NCBI RefSeq assembly: GCF_000497045.1
Contig: NW_015961948.1
Coordinates: 1,481,878 to 1,545,877 of the forward strand
Source of the DNA: Kalmanozyma brasiliensis GHG001
Taxonomy: Eukaryota; Basidiomycota; Ustilaginomycetes; Ustilaginales
Direction: 5' to 3'
DNA length: 64,000 nucleotides
In this document: positions 19,716-29,074 of the stretch, one piece after another
How the letters are laid out: each line of letters begins with the position of its first letter
How positions within the stretch are numbered: position 1 is the stretch's first letter
Position numbers and translations under genes: made by a program
The notes under the pieces: model-generated
What the model saw: the letters and a program-made list of their open reading frames with translations, nothing else
What the model was told of the DNA's origin: nothing
The model's database searches: none

Positions 19716-20795
19716 TCATGCGTACTTGTCGCTCTTGAGCTTACTTCGTCGGTCGAGCATCTCCTCGGCGAGTCTGCCTTCTTTCTCGGCTTTGCGCAGT
19801 GCTCGGCGCTCCTCCTTGGAGAGGCTGCTGCCGTAGTTGGCGGGGACGTATTGGGAGCCGGCACGGGAACGGAAGGTTTCGACTTCGCGAGCCACCGTCT
19901 GATCGCGCGTGCCTGGCAGGACTGCTGTCGGGTCGTTTGTCTGGACTCGCACTGCGGCGTTGGGGTCGACGGGATGGCGTGCAGCGTGTCGATGCTTCCA
20001 CTGCACCTTGATGACTAGGTTCGCTTCAAAGTGGTTGTCGTGGCGGTCGCTTCGGACGACTCGTTTGCCCTCGGCATCGTTGTCGAACCCAAGATAGCCG
20101 TGGTGAGTGGTGGAGTAAATGGTCCAGAAGCCGCCACTTGCACGTCCGACTTCCCACAACTCCTGCGGGCCTCTAGCTTCCTGATCCGCGCGCACGCCAC
20201 CGGACCTCTCGGCGCCGAGAAACCTGCCTTGGGCGCTCTTGAACGTGCACAGCGCTTCGTCGGCACCGCGCTGGCGGATCTGGTTGACCACCCACACGTG
20301 GTGCACCGAGGTGGGGAGGAGCGTGGGATCGCCAACGATAGGGGTTGAGATGGGCGCCATACCAGAAGGCTGTCCGGGTTCGGGCGGGAACTTGTCCGGA
20401 TGCTCCGCCATCGCTTGCGCCATGATGGCGATGCGCGGGTCCGGGTTGGCCGCGGCAAGTTCCTCCTTGGCTCGAACCAACGCCGCGTCGGTGCTGGGCA
20501 CGACCAGGCCCGCCTCGATCCGCTGGCGATTTGGCTCGACGGCTACGCAGTGCGTGTCGCCGGTCCACTCGGATTGGTGCATGATGAAGCAGGGACCTGT
20601 GAGGTCCTGCAGCGTCTCGGCCAGCACCCACGCCTGCTCGTCGCCGCCCACATCCTCGACATCCGACACGTCGGCTTCCTTGCGTTTTCGCGACGATCCC
20701 TCCCCGCGGTCGCCCTCGTCACGCCGCCGCTTGCGCTTCGCGGGCTTGTCACCCTTGAAGCTGAGACGCAGGCTTCTGGACGATGATGCGCTCAT
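19716..20795 (-). CDS. FRG1: FRG1 family protein
   Basis: A 359-aa protein; the chosen ATG (MSASSSRSLRLSF) gives a Lys/Arg-rich nuclear N-terminus. The upstream extension begins at GTG and is not protein-like. The middle, from about residue 165, is a beta-trefoil-like domain (KSAQGRFLGAE, ELWEVGRASGGFWTI, HGYLGFDNDAEG). The C-terminus is diagnostic: YGSSLSKEERRALRKAEKEG then ML-DRRSKLKSDKYA, matching the FRG1 ending DRRAKLKADRYC. FRG1 proteins are nuclear/nucleolar, associate with spliceosomal and rRNA-processing particles and, in animals, bundle actin. A segment near 130-160 is an insertion relative to the animal protein. Confidence 0.9.
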   Translation of the reverse strand: MSASSSRSLRLSFKGDKPAKRKRRRDEGDRGEGSSRKRKEADVSDVEDVGGDEQAWVLAETLQDLTGPCFIMHQSEWTGDTHCVAVEPNRQRIEAGLVVPSTDAALVRAKEELAAANPDPRIAIMAQAMAEHPDKFPPEPGQPSGMAPISTPIVGDPTLLPTSVHHVWVVNQIRQRGADEALCTFKSAQGRFLGAERSGGVRADQEARGPQELWEVGRASGGFWTIYSTTHHGYLGFDNDAEGKRVVRSDRHDNHFEANLVIKVQWKHRHAARHPVDPNAAVRVQTNDPTAVLPGTRDQTVAREVETFRSRAGSQYVPANYGSSLSKEERRALRKAEKEGRLAEEMLDRRSKLKSDKYA

Positions 20796-21744
20796 GATTG
20801 CTCGTGGTGGTGTTGCTCCGAGGTGTTGCTCCACCTATACGACGCGCGTCTGTGCGCATTCTGCCACTTCCGAAACCCGCTCACACTCGAGTCTTTTCGC
20901 TCTCAACATTTTCGTATTGCAATGGTACAGAAAGAAGAGATGTTCCAGGTCGTTCAGCCGAGTCGTCCATTTGCATCGGGACGGGCCAGATAGTTATGAC
21001 AAGGTTAGATGCGTCGACTCAAGGTCGACTTTTTGCTGCTTTGGCCCAGGTTGTCCCGTCACAGAAGATGTAGGAAGCATCTTATGGACTCTATTTTAAG
21101 GGCGATTGACTCAATAAGTAGATCAAGAAACGGGGGAGGAAGAGGATGCGAGGTGTCAAATCAAGTCAGATGGAGCTCAAGTAGGGAGATCGAGGTATGT
21201 TGGGAGGACGGGGAGAAAGTAAAGAGGGAGCGTGAGTGCGAAGGGTGGAAGAGGCGGGATGAGACGATCAAAGCGCAACGAGCCCGCTCCTCTGTGATGT
21301 CGGACGAGCTCAAGGAGCAGAGTGTCGACTACTGAGGATACGCTGCAGAAGATGTGGTGACTATTGTCGATGTTCAGCGGTGACGTGCGGAAGAGATGAT
21401 GGTCGAGACCATAGGTTGAGGGTGCTCGAAGAGCTTTGCTTGAGCGAAAGGAGCTTCAAAATCCTTTTTCTTCTCGCAGCTCAAAAAAAGTTGCTTTCGC
21501 GCGACAGAGGTGAGCGTGGCACAGAATGACAGTTGCCAGGGTCTCTCGAGGCTGGACCCTGTCGAGGTGTGAACCCCTCCTCGAGTGCACATGCAACGAC
21601 CTTCAAAGCTCGTCAACGGCCAACTTCACCAGGCGGACTTCGTTGGGACGCACGATTTGGCGTTTGACAAGATCAGCATGTTCAGCAACAAGTCGCTATT
21701 TGACGGGCCCCAAAGAGCCTGTTCACGGGCGAAGGCTGCCCAAG
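20796..21744. other. Divergent intergenic region, 949 bp
   Basis: This lies between the starts of FRG1 (minus) and the 21745 gene (plus). It contains an open extension of the downstream frame back to an ATG at 21526, but those 73 codons are Arg/Ser/Cys-rich and unlike protein. Purine-rich sequence covers about 21115-21300. No RNA gene was seen. Confidence 0.45.
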
Positions 21745-22803
21745 ATGTCGAAGCGAGCCGCGATCGCAAAGGCGGCGGGATTCGAGAGTAACGAGCGTCA
21801 GGCTGAGCATCCTCTGCTCGCCAAATCTACGGTCGTCAACCTCGCCAAGCACATCGCAGGCGCCATTGCATCTGCGTCGAGCGGCAAGACAGCGAGACCA
21901 TCCCGGTCAGGATGCGCTCAACTGGCGCTGCAGATTCTCGTCGTTGCGGCAGGCCTTCGACGGGCTGCGCTAGTGGACGCGGTCGGCTTGAATATCCAGC
22001 AAGCTTCTGCAATCAGCTTGAAGCTCGCTTCAATCGGTCAGCAAGCGGGCGCATCAGATGGCGAAGACCTAGGTCAGGTGCGGTTGCTCTTCCACGCTCC
22101 CACCTCGCAGACGTTCGTCGTGAGTCGACGTAAGAGCCTTTGGACAGACGTAGCTGCCCTGTCAGATGCCGATGGCACAGACCAGGACGGCAAGGATCCA
22201 GTGCGGTGGATCGATGCTCGCTACACGCCGGCGCACGCCTCGCCGACTTTGTCGAGTCCGGATTCGCACGTCTCGCGCCTCCTGGCTTCGATTCGGAAAG
22301 CGATCCTCGAAGACAACGGGCACGACGTGCTGGTTGTCTCGCAGACCCCTGCAAATCAGGCGTCCGAGATGGCAAGCGATGCTCAGCTGGCTGGAGTAGC
22401 GCTCGCTGGCTTCCTGCTAGAGTACGGTGCGGTCTACTGCATCCACGATTCAGCCTCTCTAGGCATCGCTTCGCAGAGCGAGTACGACGTCCGGTCGCTC
22501 CACGCTCTTCTGGAAGCTCCGACCGAGCCTGCCTTCCTCGCCTCACCACCAAACTGCCTTGGATCTCAACCACTTGCCCTCTTCAAGGTCTCTTGGTCCG
22601 ACGAAGCAGGCTCAAGCTTCGAATTGCTCTCGTTCTCGATCCCTCAATGCCTCATCACAGAGGATGACATCGAACAACGACGCGCATCTTTGCTCAGCGT
22701 CTTTCAAGATCGAGGCGAAATCGTCAGCCCGAAGAGTATCTTTGCACGAGGCAGCATGACTGTCAGGGTGTCTTGTGTCACATTGAACCAGGTTGCGCTC
22801 TAG
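21745..22803 (+). CDS. Hypothetical protein (352 aa)
   Basis: Start placed at ATG 21745 (MSKRAAIAKAAGF), which has a purine at -3. An in-frame ATG at 21526 was judged less likely. The protein looks globular with alternating hydrophobic strands and helices (CAQLALQILVVAAGLRRAALVDAV; VRLLFHAPTSQTFVV; AGVALAGFLLEYGAVYCI; LALFKVSW). The LLEYGAVYC segment followed by a short strand is faintly like the DUF4504/C1orf74 family, but this is only an impression. No signal peptide, membrane helix or catalytic motif was seen. The gene ends about 120 bp before a tRNA gene. Confidence 0.7.
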   Translation: MSKRAAIAKAAGFESNERQAEHPLLAKSTVVNLAKHIAGAIASASSGKTARPSRSGCAQLALQILVVAAGLRRAALVDAVGLNIQQASAISLKLASIGQQAGASDGEDLGQVRLLFHAPTSQTFVVSRRKSLWTDVAALSDADGTDQDGKDPVRWIDARYTPAHASPTLSSPDSHVSRLLASIRKAILEDNGHDVLVVSQTPANQASEMASDAQLAGVALAGFLLEYGAVYCIHDSASLGIASQSEYDVRSLHALLEAPTEPAFLASPPNCLGSQPLALFKVSWSDEAGSSFELLSFSIPQCLITEDDIEQRRASLLSVFQDRGEIVSPKSIFARGSMTVRVSCVTLNQVAL

Positions 22804-22923
22804 AATGACATTTGTAACGACCAGACGTGCGACCTGAGCAAGGCCATCATTGATGACCATGCCGGCGAAATATGGTCATATGCAATGCGTTTATATTTGT
22901 AATTTGCTCTCCGAGGCTTCGAA

Positions 22924-23028
22924 GGGTCTTTAGCTCAGCAGTAGAGCGGCAGACTTCGGTAGAAATTCTGAAGAAAATCGTCACGATTTGCATTCTGCAG
23001 GTCGCGGGTTCAATCCCCGTAGGACTCT
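22924..23028 (+). tRNA. tRNA-Arg(UCG) with 33-nt intron
   Basis: The full cloverleaf can be drawn. The acceptor is GGGTCTT with AGGACTC (two G-U pairs). The D stem is GCTC/GAGC. The anticodon stem is GCAGA/TCTGC, with anticodon TCG at 22956-22958. The variable loop is AGGTC. The T stem is GCGGG/CCCGT with loop TTCAATC. The intron occupies 22960-22992, directly after the purine at position 37 as in nuclear tRNA introns. Discriminator base is T at 23028. The D loop (AGCAGTA) has AG where GG is usual. A T5 terminator follows at 23035. Confidence 0.92.
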
Positions 23029-23034
23029 GACTTC

Positions 23035-23039
23035 TTTTT
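23035..23039 (+). terminator. RNA polymerase III terminator of tRNA-Arg
   Basis: A run of five T residues seven bases after the tRNA 3' end. Confidence 0.8.
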
Positions 23040-23213
23040 GCACTTGTTCCCGGCAGCACAGCGCGGCGTCGCGTGACACGAGGCTGAAAGTAACACTTTT
23101 GGCGTTTTCGCGTTAAGGGGCTACTCATGCCAACCACCATCACCTTTTTGCGACTATCCACTTACAACACTGGGCGAGCCAGCGACATGCCATCGGCGAC
23201 GTCCAAGGTGAAG

Positions 23214-23283
23214 CCAAGGCCAGGCTGCGATGGCGAAGCGACTTGATGCCAAGGCGAGGCTGCTGTGGCGGAGCGACTTGGTT
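23214..23283 (+). repeat. 35-bp imperfect tandem duplication across a start codon
   Basis: Bases 23214-23248 and 23249-23283 are adjacent copies that differ at six of 35 positions by eye. The ATG used for the next gene (23230) lies in copy 1; the same place in copy 2 reads GTG. Since 35 is not a multiple of three, the copies are read in different frames. Confidence 0.85.
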
Positions 23284-24684
23284 CTCATTGATGGCACGCG
23301 GTTACCAGGTCTTGCAATCGTCTCTTACGCCAACCCATTCGACGGCGGCATCGGCGGACGCGATGACACTCAGGGCGACAACCACGAGGCAGAGGCGGAG
23401 CTATGTCTGGCGCTCGAGATGCTGCGCAACCAGCCACTGCACATCTCAGCGGTGACGACGGATCGAGGGTCTGCTCCGGTCTTGGGAGCAGCGAGCCAGA
23501 AGCAATCGCATTGGGTCGCAAGCGGAGAGGTCCGTGTCTACATCGATCCACGCGAGAGAGCAACGTGGAGCTTCTTCAACCGCACCTTTTGCTTTGACGC
23601 CGACTTTGTCGAGGATGCGGGCGCCGAGAGGTCCGCACAGGTCGTGTCGGTCTCGCTCCAACCGTCGCTGCATGCCTTCGGGGACGAGACAAGCGTATCG
23701 GACCCTTTCGCTTTCTCCAACGCAGCACCGGTGGAGTACGCCATCTTTGCTCAGCCGACTCCCCTACCGCAGCGAGATGATGCAGGTCACGCCCCGGAGT
23801 CGATGCCAATACGTCTCGTGCTCGGTCGCAGGGTGACGGTGCAGACGAAGCGGGTGGACGTCAACATTGCAGGAAGGGAGCTGAGTCGATCGCGCAGCTT
23901 CCATCGACAGCAGAGTGTAGGATCTCAATCGCTGCACGATGTGTTCACGCAGGCTGGGCTGTCTCTACCGACATTCGGAGGACCGGCGAGCGCTGTACCG
24001 CGACCAGACGACCCGCTTCCGCGAGGCTCGATATCTGCGTTGCTCCAAGCTCGGTCGAAGCGCAAACCTGCTCTCACACACCGCCATACGGGTGCGGCGC
24101 CGGTGGGACCATCAACATCCTCGCAAGCACCTGTCGCACCACGCACACCAGGTCGACGGGGAGAGAAACGTCACGCCAGCAGCTCGGATCGCAAAGTCGC
24201 CGGCAGTCCGAGCCTTGACAGCCAGATCAAGAGCGAATCCTCCGATCTCGCCCTTTCACCGACCAAAGCGATCAAGCATCGTGCGGACCGCATCCTCTCG
24301 GACCTGCCTCGTCTCAATCTCTCCAAGCAGCCCACACGCATCGTTGTTCCGAAAGCCGAGCGCGCCGACTCGCTCGACATTCCTCCTGTCAAGACCGAGT
24401 CCGTCTCCCCCGAGCCCTTCTCGGACACCAAGCCCCTACTCGACACGGACACCATCGAAAAGACCAACCGCACCACGATCAAGAAGATCACACACACCCT
24501 TCTCGTGCGCGAACACAACCTCACCAAGTCCGACCCGGACTACATCGCTTCGTACCACCAAACGTGTGCCGGCACCTGGTGCGCTTTCCGGCATGTCGCA
24601 AGCATCAAACCACTCGCCAAGGACGCCGTCGAGACGGTCGTTCGTATCCATCTATCGCTGTACCTGCATTCGCATCGTGCCTAG
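23230..24684 (+). CDS. Hypothetical protein with Sld7-like C-terminal domain (484 aa)
   Basis: Single-exon gene. The N-terminal 200 residues look globular and beta-rich (LVLIDGTRLPGLAIVSY, VRVYIDPRERATWSFF). Residues 215-400 are Ser/Pro/Lys-rich linker with two VK/IKxE-type sites. The last 70 residues (KKITHTLLVREHNLTKSDPDYIASY..., CAGTWCAFR) form a helical block. It resembles, from memory, the C-terminal domain of Sld7, the partner of Sld3 in loading Cdc45 at replication origins. An N-terminal beta domain, linker and C-terminal helices also fit Sld7 architecture. The assignment is tentative. The start lies inside a 35-bp tandem repeat and could be shifted. It is convergent with the coiled-coil gene, stops 30 bp apart. 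Confidence 0.62.
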   Translation: MAKRLDAKARLLWRSDLVLIDGTRLPGLAIVSYANPFDGGIGGRDDTQGDNHEAEAELCLALEMLRNQPLHISAVTTDRGSAPVLGAASQKQSHWVASGEVRVYIDPRERATWSFFNRTFCFDADFVEDAGAERSAQVVSVSLQPSLHAFGDETSVSDPFAFSNAAPVEYAIFAQPTPLPQRDDAGHAPESMPIRLVLGRRVTVQTKRVDVNIAGRELSRSRSFHRQQSVGSQSLHDVFTQAGLSLPTFGGPASAVPRPDDPLPRGSISALLQARSKRKPALTHRHTGAAPVGPSTSSQAPVAPRTPGRRGEKRHASSSDRKVAGSPSLDSQIKSESSDLALSPTKAIKHRADRILSDLPRLNLSKQPTRIVVPKAERADSLDIPPVKTESVSPEPFSDTKPLLDTDTIEKTNRTTIKKITHTLLVREHNLTKSDPDYIASYHQTCAGTWCAFRHVASIKPLAKDAVETVVRIHLSLYLHSHRA

Positions 24685-24714
24685 GAATCTATTTGCATTG
24701 CTTACGAATTGGAA

Positions 24715-27700
24715 TCAGTGCGTGGAAAGGGCCTTGTTGAGTCTTTCCTCGAGCTGCGTAATCTCTGCTTTGAGCGTCTCGACGTCCTCCGCGTTGCCGG
24801 CGAGGAGGGCCACTTCGCGCTTAGCGTTCGATAGGTCGCGCTTGACGGTGTCGAGTTCTTCCCGCTCAGCCCGGCGTTCAGCAAGCATCTTCTCCAGCTG
24901 CTCGTGGTGCTGATTGGAGAGGAGAGCGACCTTCTCCGTGTGCGCAGCGTGAAGACGCTCCAGATCGCTCATCTCCTGATTCTCCTTGCCTTGCGCCTCG
25001 AGCAGGCTCGCTGCACTGGTTGGCGCAGCTGCGGCGGAGGCAGCTTTGGTCGTCATCAGCGCCAGCTCGGCCGTAAGGGCTTCGTGAGCGCGTTGTGCTT
25101 CCGTCAGCTTGTCCGCCAGTTCCATGGACTTCTCCAGCTCCTGGTAGTGCTGCTCGCGGAGCGGCACCAGCGCTTGCTCGTGCTGCGCAGTCAGCTGGCC
25201 CACTTCGTCAATGTGCTTCTCGATAAGAGCCTTTTTGTCGGCTTCATGCTGGGTGGAGATCGCCTCGAATTGCTCAACGAACGCGGTCTGAGACTGGTTG
25301 TGCGCGGTGCGGACGTCGGCAAGCTCCTGCTCCAGTTGCTCGATCTGCGTTCGCAGCGTAGAGGTCTCGGTCGAGCTGGCAGCCGCTGAGTCAGAGACGG
25401 CTTGCTTGACTCGGTCGGAAGCGGAAGCCAGCTCCGCCTCGAGCGACTGGATGCGTGAGTCGCCGGCTTCCTTCTCGCGTTGCAGCTGCGCAACCGTGTC
25501 CTTGATCTTCTTGAGGTCAGCCTGTGCTGCAGTGAGGTCCGTCTGAACACGTTTGAGCTCGCTACTGTGGCGATCGTCCGCTTCAGACAGGGCGGCAGCG
25601 TGAGCGGCCTGTACAGCTTCGAGCTCGTCGGCGTGCGACTTGCGCATCTGTTCGGCCGTCTTGGCGGACTGCTCCTTGAGACCCTGAAGATCTGTCGAGT
25701 GATTGTCGCCTGCTTCGGCCCGTGCCTTTTCGAAAGCGGCCATCACCTTTTGGTCGTGCTCGGCCTTGACCTCGGCGACCTGGGCAGCGTACTTAGCTTC
25801 CTGAGCGGCCAGCTCCGCCTTGACCTCGTCCAAGGTCTGCTGCACTTCCTTGATCCGTGCCTCAGCTGCCTCTTTGCTGGAGGAGAGTTCCGACGCATGA
25901 CCGTCGCGAGCTTCGGCGAGGGTCGCCTCGTGCGCTGCAGCGAGCGTCGAGAGCTCCTCACCGTGGCGAGAGGTGGTAGCGGCTTGCGCCTCTTCGAGAG
26001 CTGCCTCGTGCTCCTTCTGCAGGGCAGCTCGCAGCTGCTCCTCAGCGTCGCGTCGAGCTGCGTCGACATCGCTCGCCTTCTGCTCCGCATGCTTGGCATT
26101 GGCTGCCTCGAGCGCGCGTTCGAGTACCTTTGCGTGCTCGGCTGACAGCTCGCGACGAGCCTGGTTGACAGCGTCTTCGATCATAGCTATATGCTTCTGC
26201 TCGGCTTCCGTTCGAGCCTGCTCCACGGCTTGGGCGAGTGCTTGACTGTGTTGCGACTCTGCAGAAGATCGCTCCTCTTTGTGCGTGGTCTGCGCCTTTG
26301 CATGTGCCGCAACCTCGGCAGCAGCGACGGCCTCGGCGAGTCTTGTCTCGAACGCCGAAGAGTTGGACTCAATCTCGCCCTGCAAGTCGCTGTTGCGCTG
26401 TTCAAGCTCAGGCAGCTTCGCCGCCTGCTCTTCCAGCTCCGCGTTCCTTTCCTGGACTGCAGAGAGATCAGCCAGCTTTTTCTGCAGATCTTCATGGCTC
26501 TTTCTGAGCGCGACCAGCTCCGCATCCTTCTCCGCAAGGTTGGATGCACCCTGCTCGCCGGCGGCGCTGGCCTTTTTGATCTCGTCGTGAGAATCAGATA
26601 GCTGTGACTTCAAGGCTTCGAGCTCGTCTCGCAGCTCTCGATTCTGAGATTGCAACGTTGCGACCTTCTCGCTGGCCTCTGTAGCCGCAGCTTCGTGTGC
26701 TTGACGCTGTTCCTCGAGCTGCTTGGAAGTCTGCTCGCCGCTGGCGTTGACCTTCTGTTCGTGATCGATTGTGAGCTGCTGAACACGTTGTTCCAAGTCA
26801 GCAACGCTTTTCCGGGCAGCCTCGGCTTCGTCGTGAGCTCGTTTGGCGCTGCTCTGATGCTCTTCGATCTCTTTGGAGCTGGCTTCGACCTTCGCTTGAA
26901 GATCTGCGAGAGCTGCCGCCTGGCTTGCACCCTGTTCTTTGGCACTAGCATCTCGGGCAGCGGCAGCATCCTCATGCGCCGCTCGCGCCTCCGTCAACTC
27001 TGATTCGAGCTCTTCGATTTTGCTCTGCGCAGCGACGATGGCCTCTTCTTTCTGACTGAGTATGGCATCGTGTTGCGATGCTTGGTCTGCGCGCTGGCCA
27101 TCGGAGGAGCCGAGCTCGGTCTTGAGGCGCTCTACCTCCAATTTCAGAGCTTCGATCTGTTCGGAGGAAGATGCGGTTTGCTCTTGGGCTGGCGCATCAG
27201 CAGCTTCTTTTGCTTCAGCCAGTCTGGCTTCGGCTGCGCAGAGACTGACGGTCTTGGACTGAAGTTCCTCCTCCTTGGTCTCGAGATCGGCCTTGAGCTG
27301 CTCCAATTGGTCATTTTGCTCAGAAAGCTCGGTCTCGAGTTTGGCCACCTTAACTTGCAGATCCTTGACGGCGGCGGTGGTGCCAGCTCCAACGGGAGCA
27401 AGGCTCTTCCGGGCGGCAGCGGTGGCAGCAGTTGTCGATACAGTGCCTGCTCTCGCTGCGGGAGCCAAGGAAGCCCGTGCGGCCGATGTAGGACGGGCTG
27501 CGGTGCCAGCAGCGCTCGTGCCATTGCTGGTGATGGATGCGCGTCGAGCAGTGGCTGTCGTGGGCGCTCCGCTGGATGAGGTGGTGGAGCCAGCAACAGG
27601 TGCCTTCTTGACTACGGTGCCCGCGGCTGAAGAGACAGGAGGTCGGCGAGCGGCTGTGGTAGCAGGCGTTGCAGCTGTGGGAGCCCCGACCGGCCTTCGC

Positions 27701-28515
27701 ACCGCTGCGGTGGTGGTCGCTCCGGTTGCAGCAGCTGTAGCCGTACCGGCAGGGCGACGTACCGCTGCTGTGCCTGCAGCGCCCGCGGTGGCGCGAGCAG
27801 GCGATGAGGGCACGGTGGATACGCGCCTTGCTGCTGTTGTCGATGCTGTGCCGGCAACTGCAGGCCGAGCTGCCGTGCTAGCTGTGCCTGCGGCGGAGGG
27901 TCGAGCGGAGGCTGTGGTCGTGCGTGCAGCTGCGGTGCCAGGGGCCGCAGCACCCGAAGCCAAGCTTGCTCGGCCAGCTACGCCCGGACGAGCTGTGGCA
28001 GTGCCTGCTCTTGCTGCAGCAGTTGTGCCGGCGATGCTGGGACGGCCCGCGACGCCAGTACGAGCAGCTCCGGCGGTGGTAGTCGTGGAGCCTGTTCTTG
28101 AGGCAGTCGCGCCGGTGACGGATGGCCGAGCACCCGCGACGACCCTGCCAGCTGCGGTTGGGGCTGTAGTGCCTGCTTTGGTAGCGCCAGCAGCACGTGT
28201 TGCTCCAGCAGAAGGGGTTGTAGGAGCAGAAGCTTTGGACGGCGTCAGACTCGTGGCAGGCTCGAGGTCGACATCTTGCTGTTCTTTGACCATATCATCG
28301 AGATCGCCTTGGTCATCGGGGATCTCCTCATCCGCATCGATCTCTCCGCCTTCCTTCTCGGAGGATGTTCGATCGCTGTCTGCAACAACATCGTCAGCGG
28401 AAACCTCACCGACAGCCGAAGCCGTCTCTAGCTGGTCTCCGCCGTCAGCGTCGACATCCTGGTGCGAGGGCTGCTCAGCCTGTATTGTTTCGTTGTGATC
28501 TTCCGTGTCTGACAT
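24715..28515 (-). CDS. Long coiled-coil protein with Ala/Thr-rich repeats (1266 aa)
   Basis: Start placed at MSDTEDHNE (28515) with a purine at -3. A further in-frame ATG 45 codons upstream gives an unlike extension and was not used. Residues 1-90 are acidic. Residues 95-370 are a basic, very low-complexity Ala/Thr/Pro/Gly/Arg region with many degenerate units of the type ARPAVAGTAS and AAVRRPAG. From about 380 to the end the sequence is almost continuous heptad coiled coil, rich in Ala, Glu, Gln, Ser and Lys. No motor, GRIP or other recognisable head is visible. A basic Pro/Ser/Ala region plus a long rod suggests a microtubule-, spindle-pole- or Golgi-associated tether, but this is inference. 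Confidence 0.8.
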   Translation of the reverse strand: MSDTEDHNETIQAEQPSHQDVDADGGDQLETASAVGEVSADDVVADSDRTSSEKEGGEIDADEEIPDDQGDLDDMVKEQQDVDLEPATSLTPSKASAPTTPSAGATRAAGATKAGTTAPTAAGRVVAGARPSVTGATASRTGSTTTTAGAARTGVAGRPSIAGTTAAARAGTATARPGVAGRASLASGAAAPGTAAARTTTASARPSAAGTASTAARPAVAGTASTTAARRVSTVPSSPARATAGAAGTAAVRRPAGTATAAATGATTTAAVRRPVGAPTAATPATTAARRPPVSSAAGTVVKKAPVAGSTTSSSGAPTTATARRASITSNGTSAAGTAARPTSAARASLAPAARAGTVSTTAATAAARKSLAPVGAGTTAAVKDLQVKVAKLETELSEQNDQLEQLKADLETKEEELQSKTVSLCAAEARLAEAKEAADAPAQEQTASSSEQIEALKLEVERLKTELGSSDGQRADQASQHDAILSQKEEAIVAAQSKIEELESELTEARAAHEDAAAARDASAKEQGASQAAALADLQAKVEASSKEIEEHQSSAKRAHDEAEAARKSVADLEQRVQQLTIDHEQKVNASGEQTSKQLEEQRQAHEAAATEASEKVATLQSQNRELRDELEALKSQLSDSHDEIKKASAAGEQGASNLAEKDAELVALRKSHEDLQKKLADLSAVQERNAELEEQAAKLPELEQRNSDLQGEIESNSSAFETRLAEAVAAAEVAAHAKAQTTHKEERSSAESQHSQALAQAVEQARTEAEQKHIAMIEDAVNQARRELSAEHAKVLERALEAANAKHAEQKASDVDAARRDAEEQLRAALQKEHEAALEEAQAATTSRHGEELSTLAAAHEATLAEARDGHASELSSSKEAAEARIKEVQQTLDEVKAELAAQEAKYAAQVAEVKAEHDQKVMAAFEKARAEAGDNHSTDLQGLKEQSAKTAEQMRKSHADELEAVQAAHAAALSEADDRHSSELKRVQTDLTAAQADLKKIKDTVAQLQREKEAGDSRIQSLEAELASASDRVKQAVSDSAAASSTETSTLRTQIEQLEQELADVRTAHNQSQTAFVEQFEAISTQHEADKKALIEKHIDEVGQLTAQHEQALVPLREQHYQELEKSMELADKLTEAQRAHEALTAELALMTTKAASAAAAPTSAASLLEAQGKENQEMSDLERLHAAHTEKVALLSNQHHEQLEKMLAERRAEREELDTVKRDLSNAKREVALLAGNAEDVETLKAEITQLEERLNKALSTH

Positions 28516-29074
28516 GTCTGCGCGTGAGCGACTCTGAAGAGCTTGCTGTAGGAGATAGTGGTGGTCGGAAGGATAGGCGTGGAGGAATGCGAAAGTCAAG
28601 CTTGAGTCTGAATGTGTGTGTGCCTGCGTGTTGCTCTGTGCGGGTGACATGCGTGTGCAACACAATTTGAGCCTATGCTCCCGTGTGACTTAAAAAAAGT
28701 GTCACTTTCGAAGATCACATCACAGACGCGTCACAATCATTCAAGCACGACCATGGATTGCACTTACACCGTAGCACTGCTGCCTTCTCCCACATACCAC
28801 AGCTTCTTTTTCAATGTATCCATGTTGAAATGCTGGAATTGCTAGGATCATGTTGAATGCTTTTTGGGCGGGATATCATGTTGAAGAATACAAGTGGCAG
28901 CATACGAGAGAACAGATGCGAAAATGGAGAAGGACAATGACAACAAGAGGAGAAGACCGGGAATCATGACTAGAGGGAATCAGGGGGAAATAGAGCGAGG
29001 CTCAGCCCGGTCCGGAGCAGTTGATGCTGGACCTATAGGCGAGATGAGCGTTCGAAAGAGGGGAGAGGAAATGT
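28516..29074. other. Intergenic region, 559 bp
   Basis: Both flanking genes are on the minus strand, so this holds the promoter of the coiled-coil gene and the 3' flank of MET6. The only simple sequence is a purine-rich stretch at about 28890-29000. No gene was seen. Confidence 0.5.

Noticed and set aside
21526..21744. N-terminal extension of the 21745 gene from an earlier in-frame ATG
   Set aside because: The 73 extra residues are Arg/Ser/Cys/Thr-rich and unlike folded or typical disordered protein; ATG 21745 has a better context.
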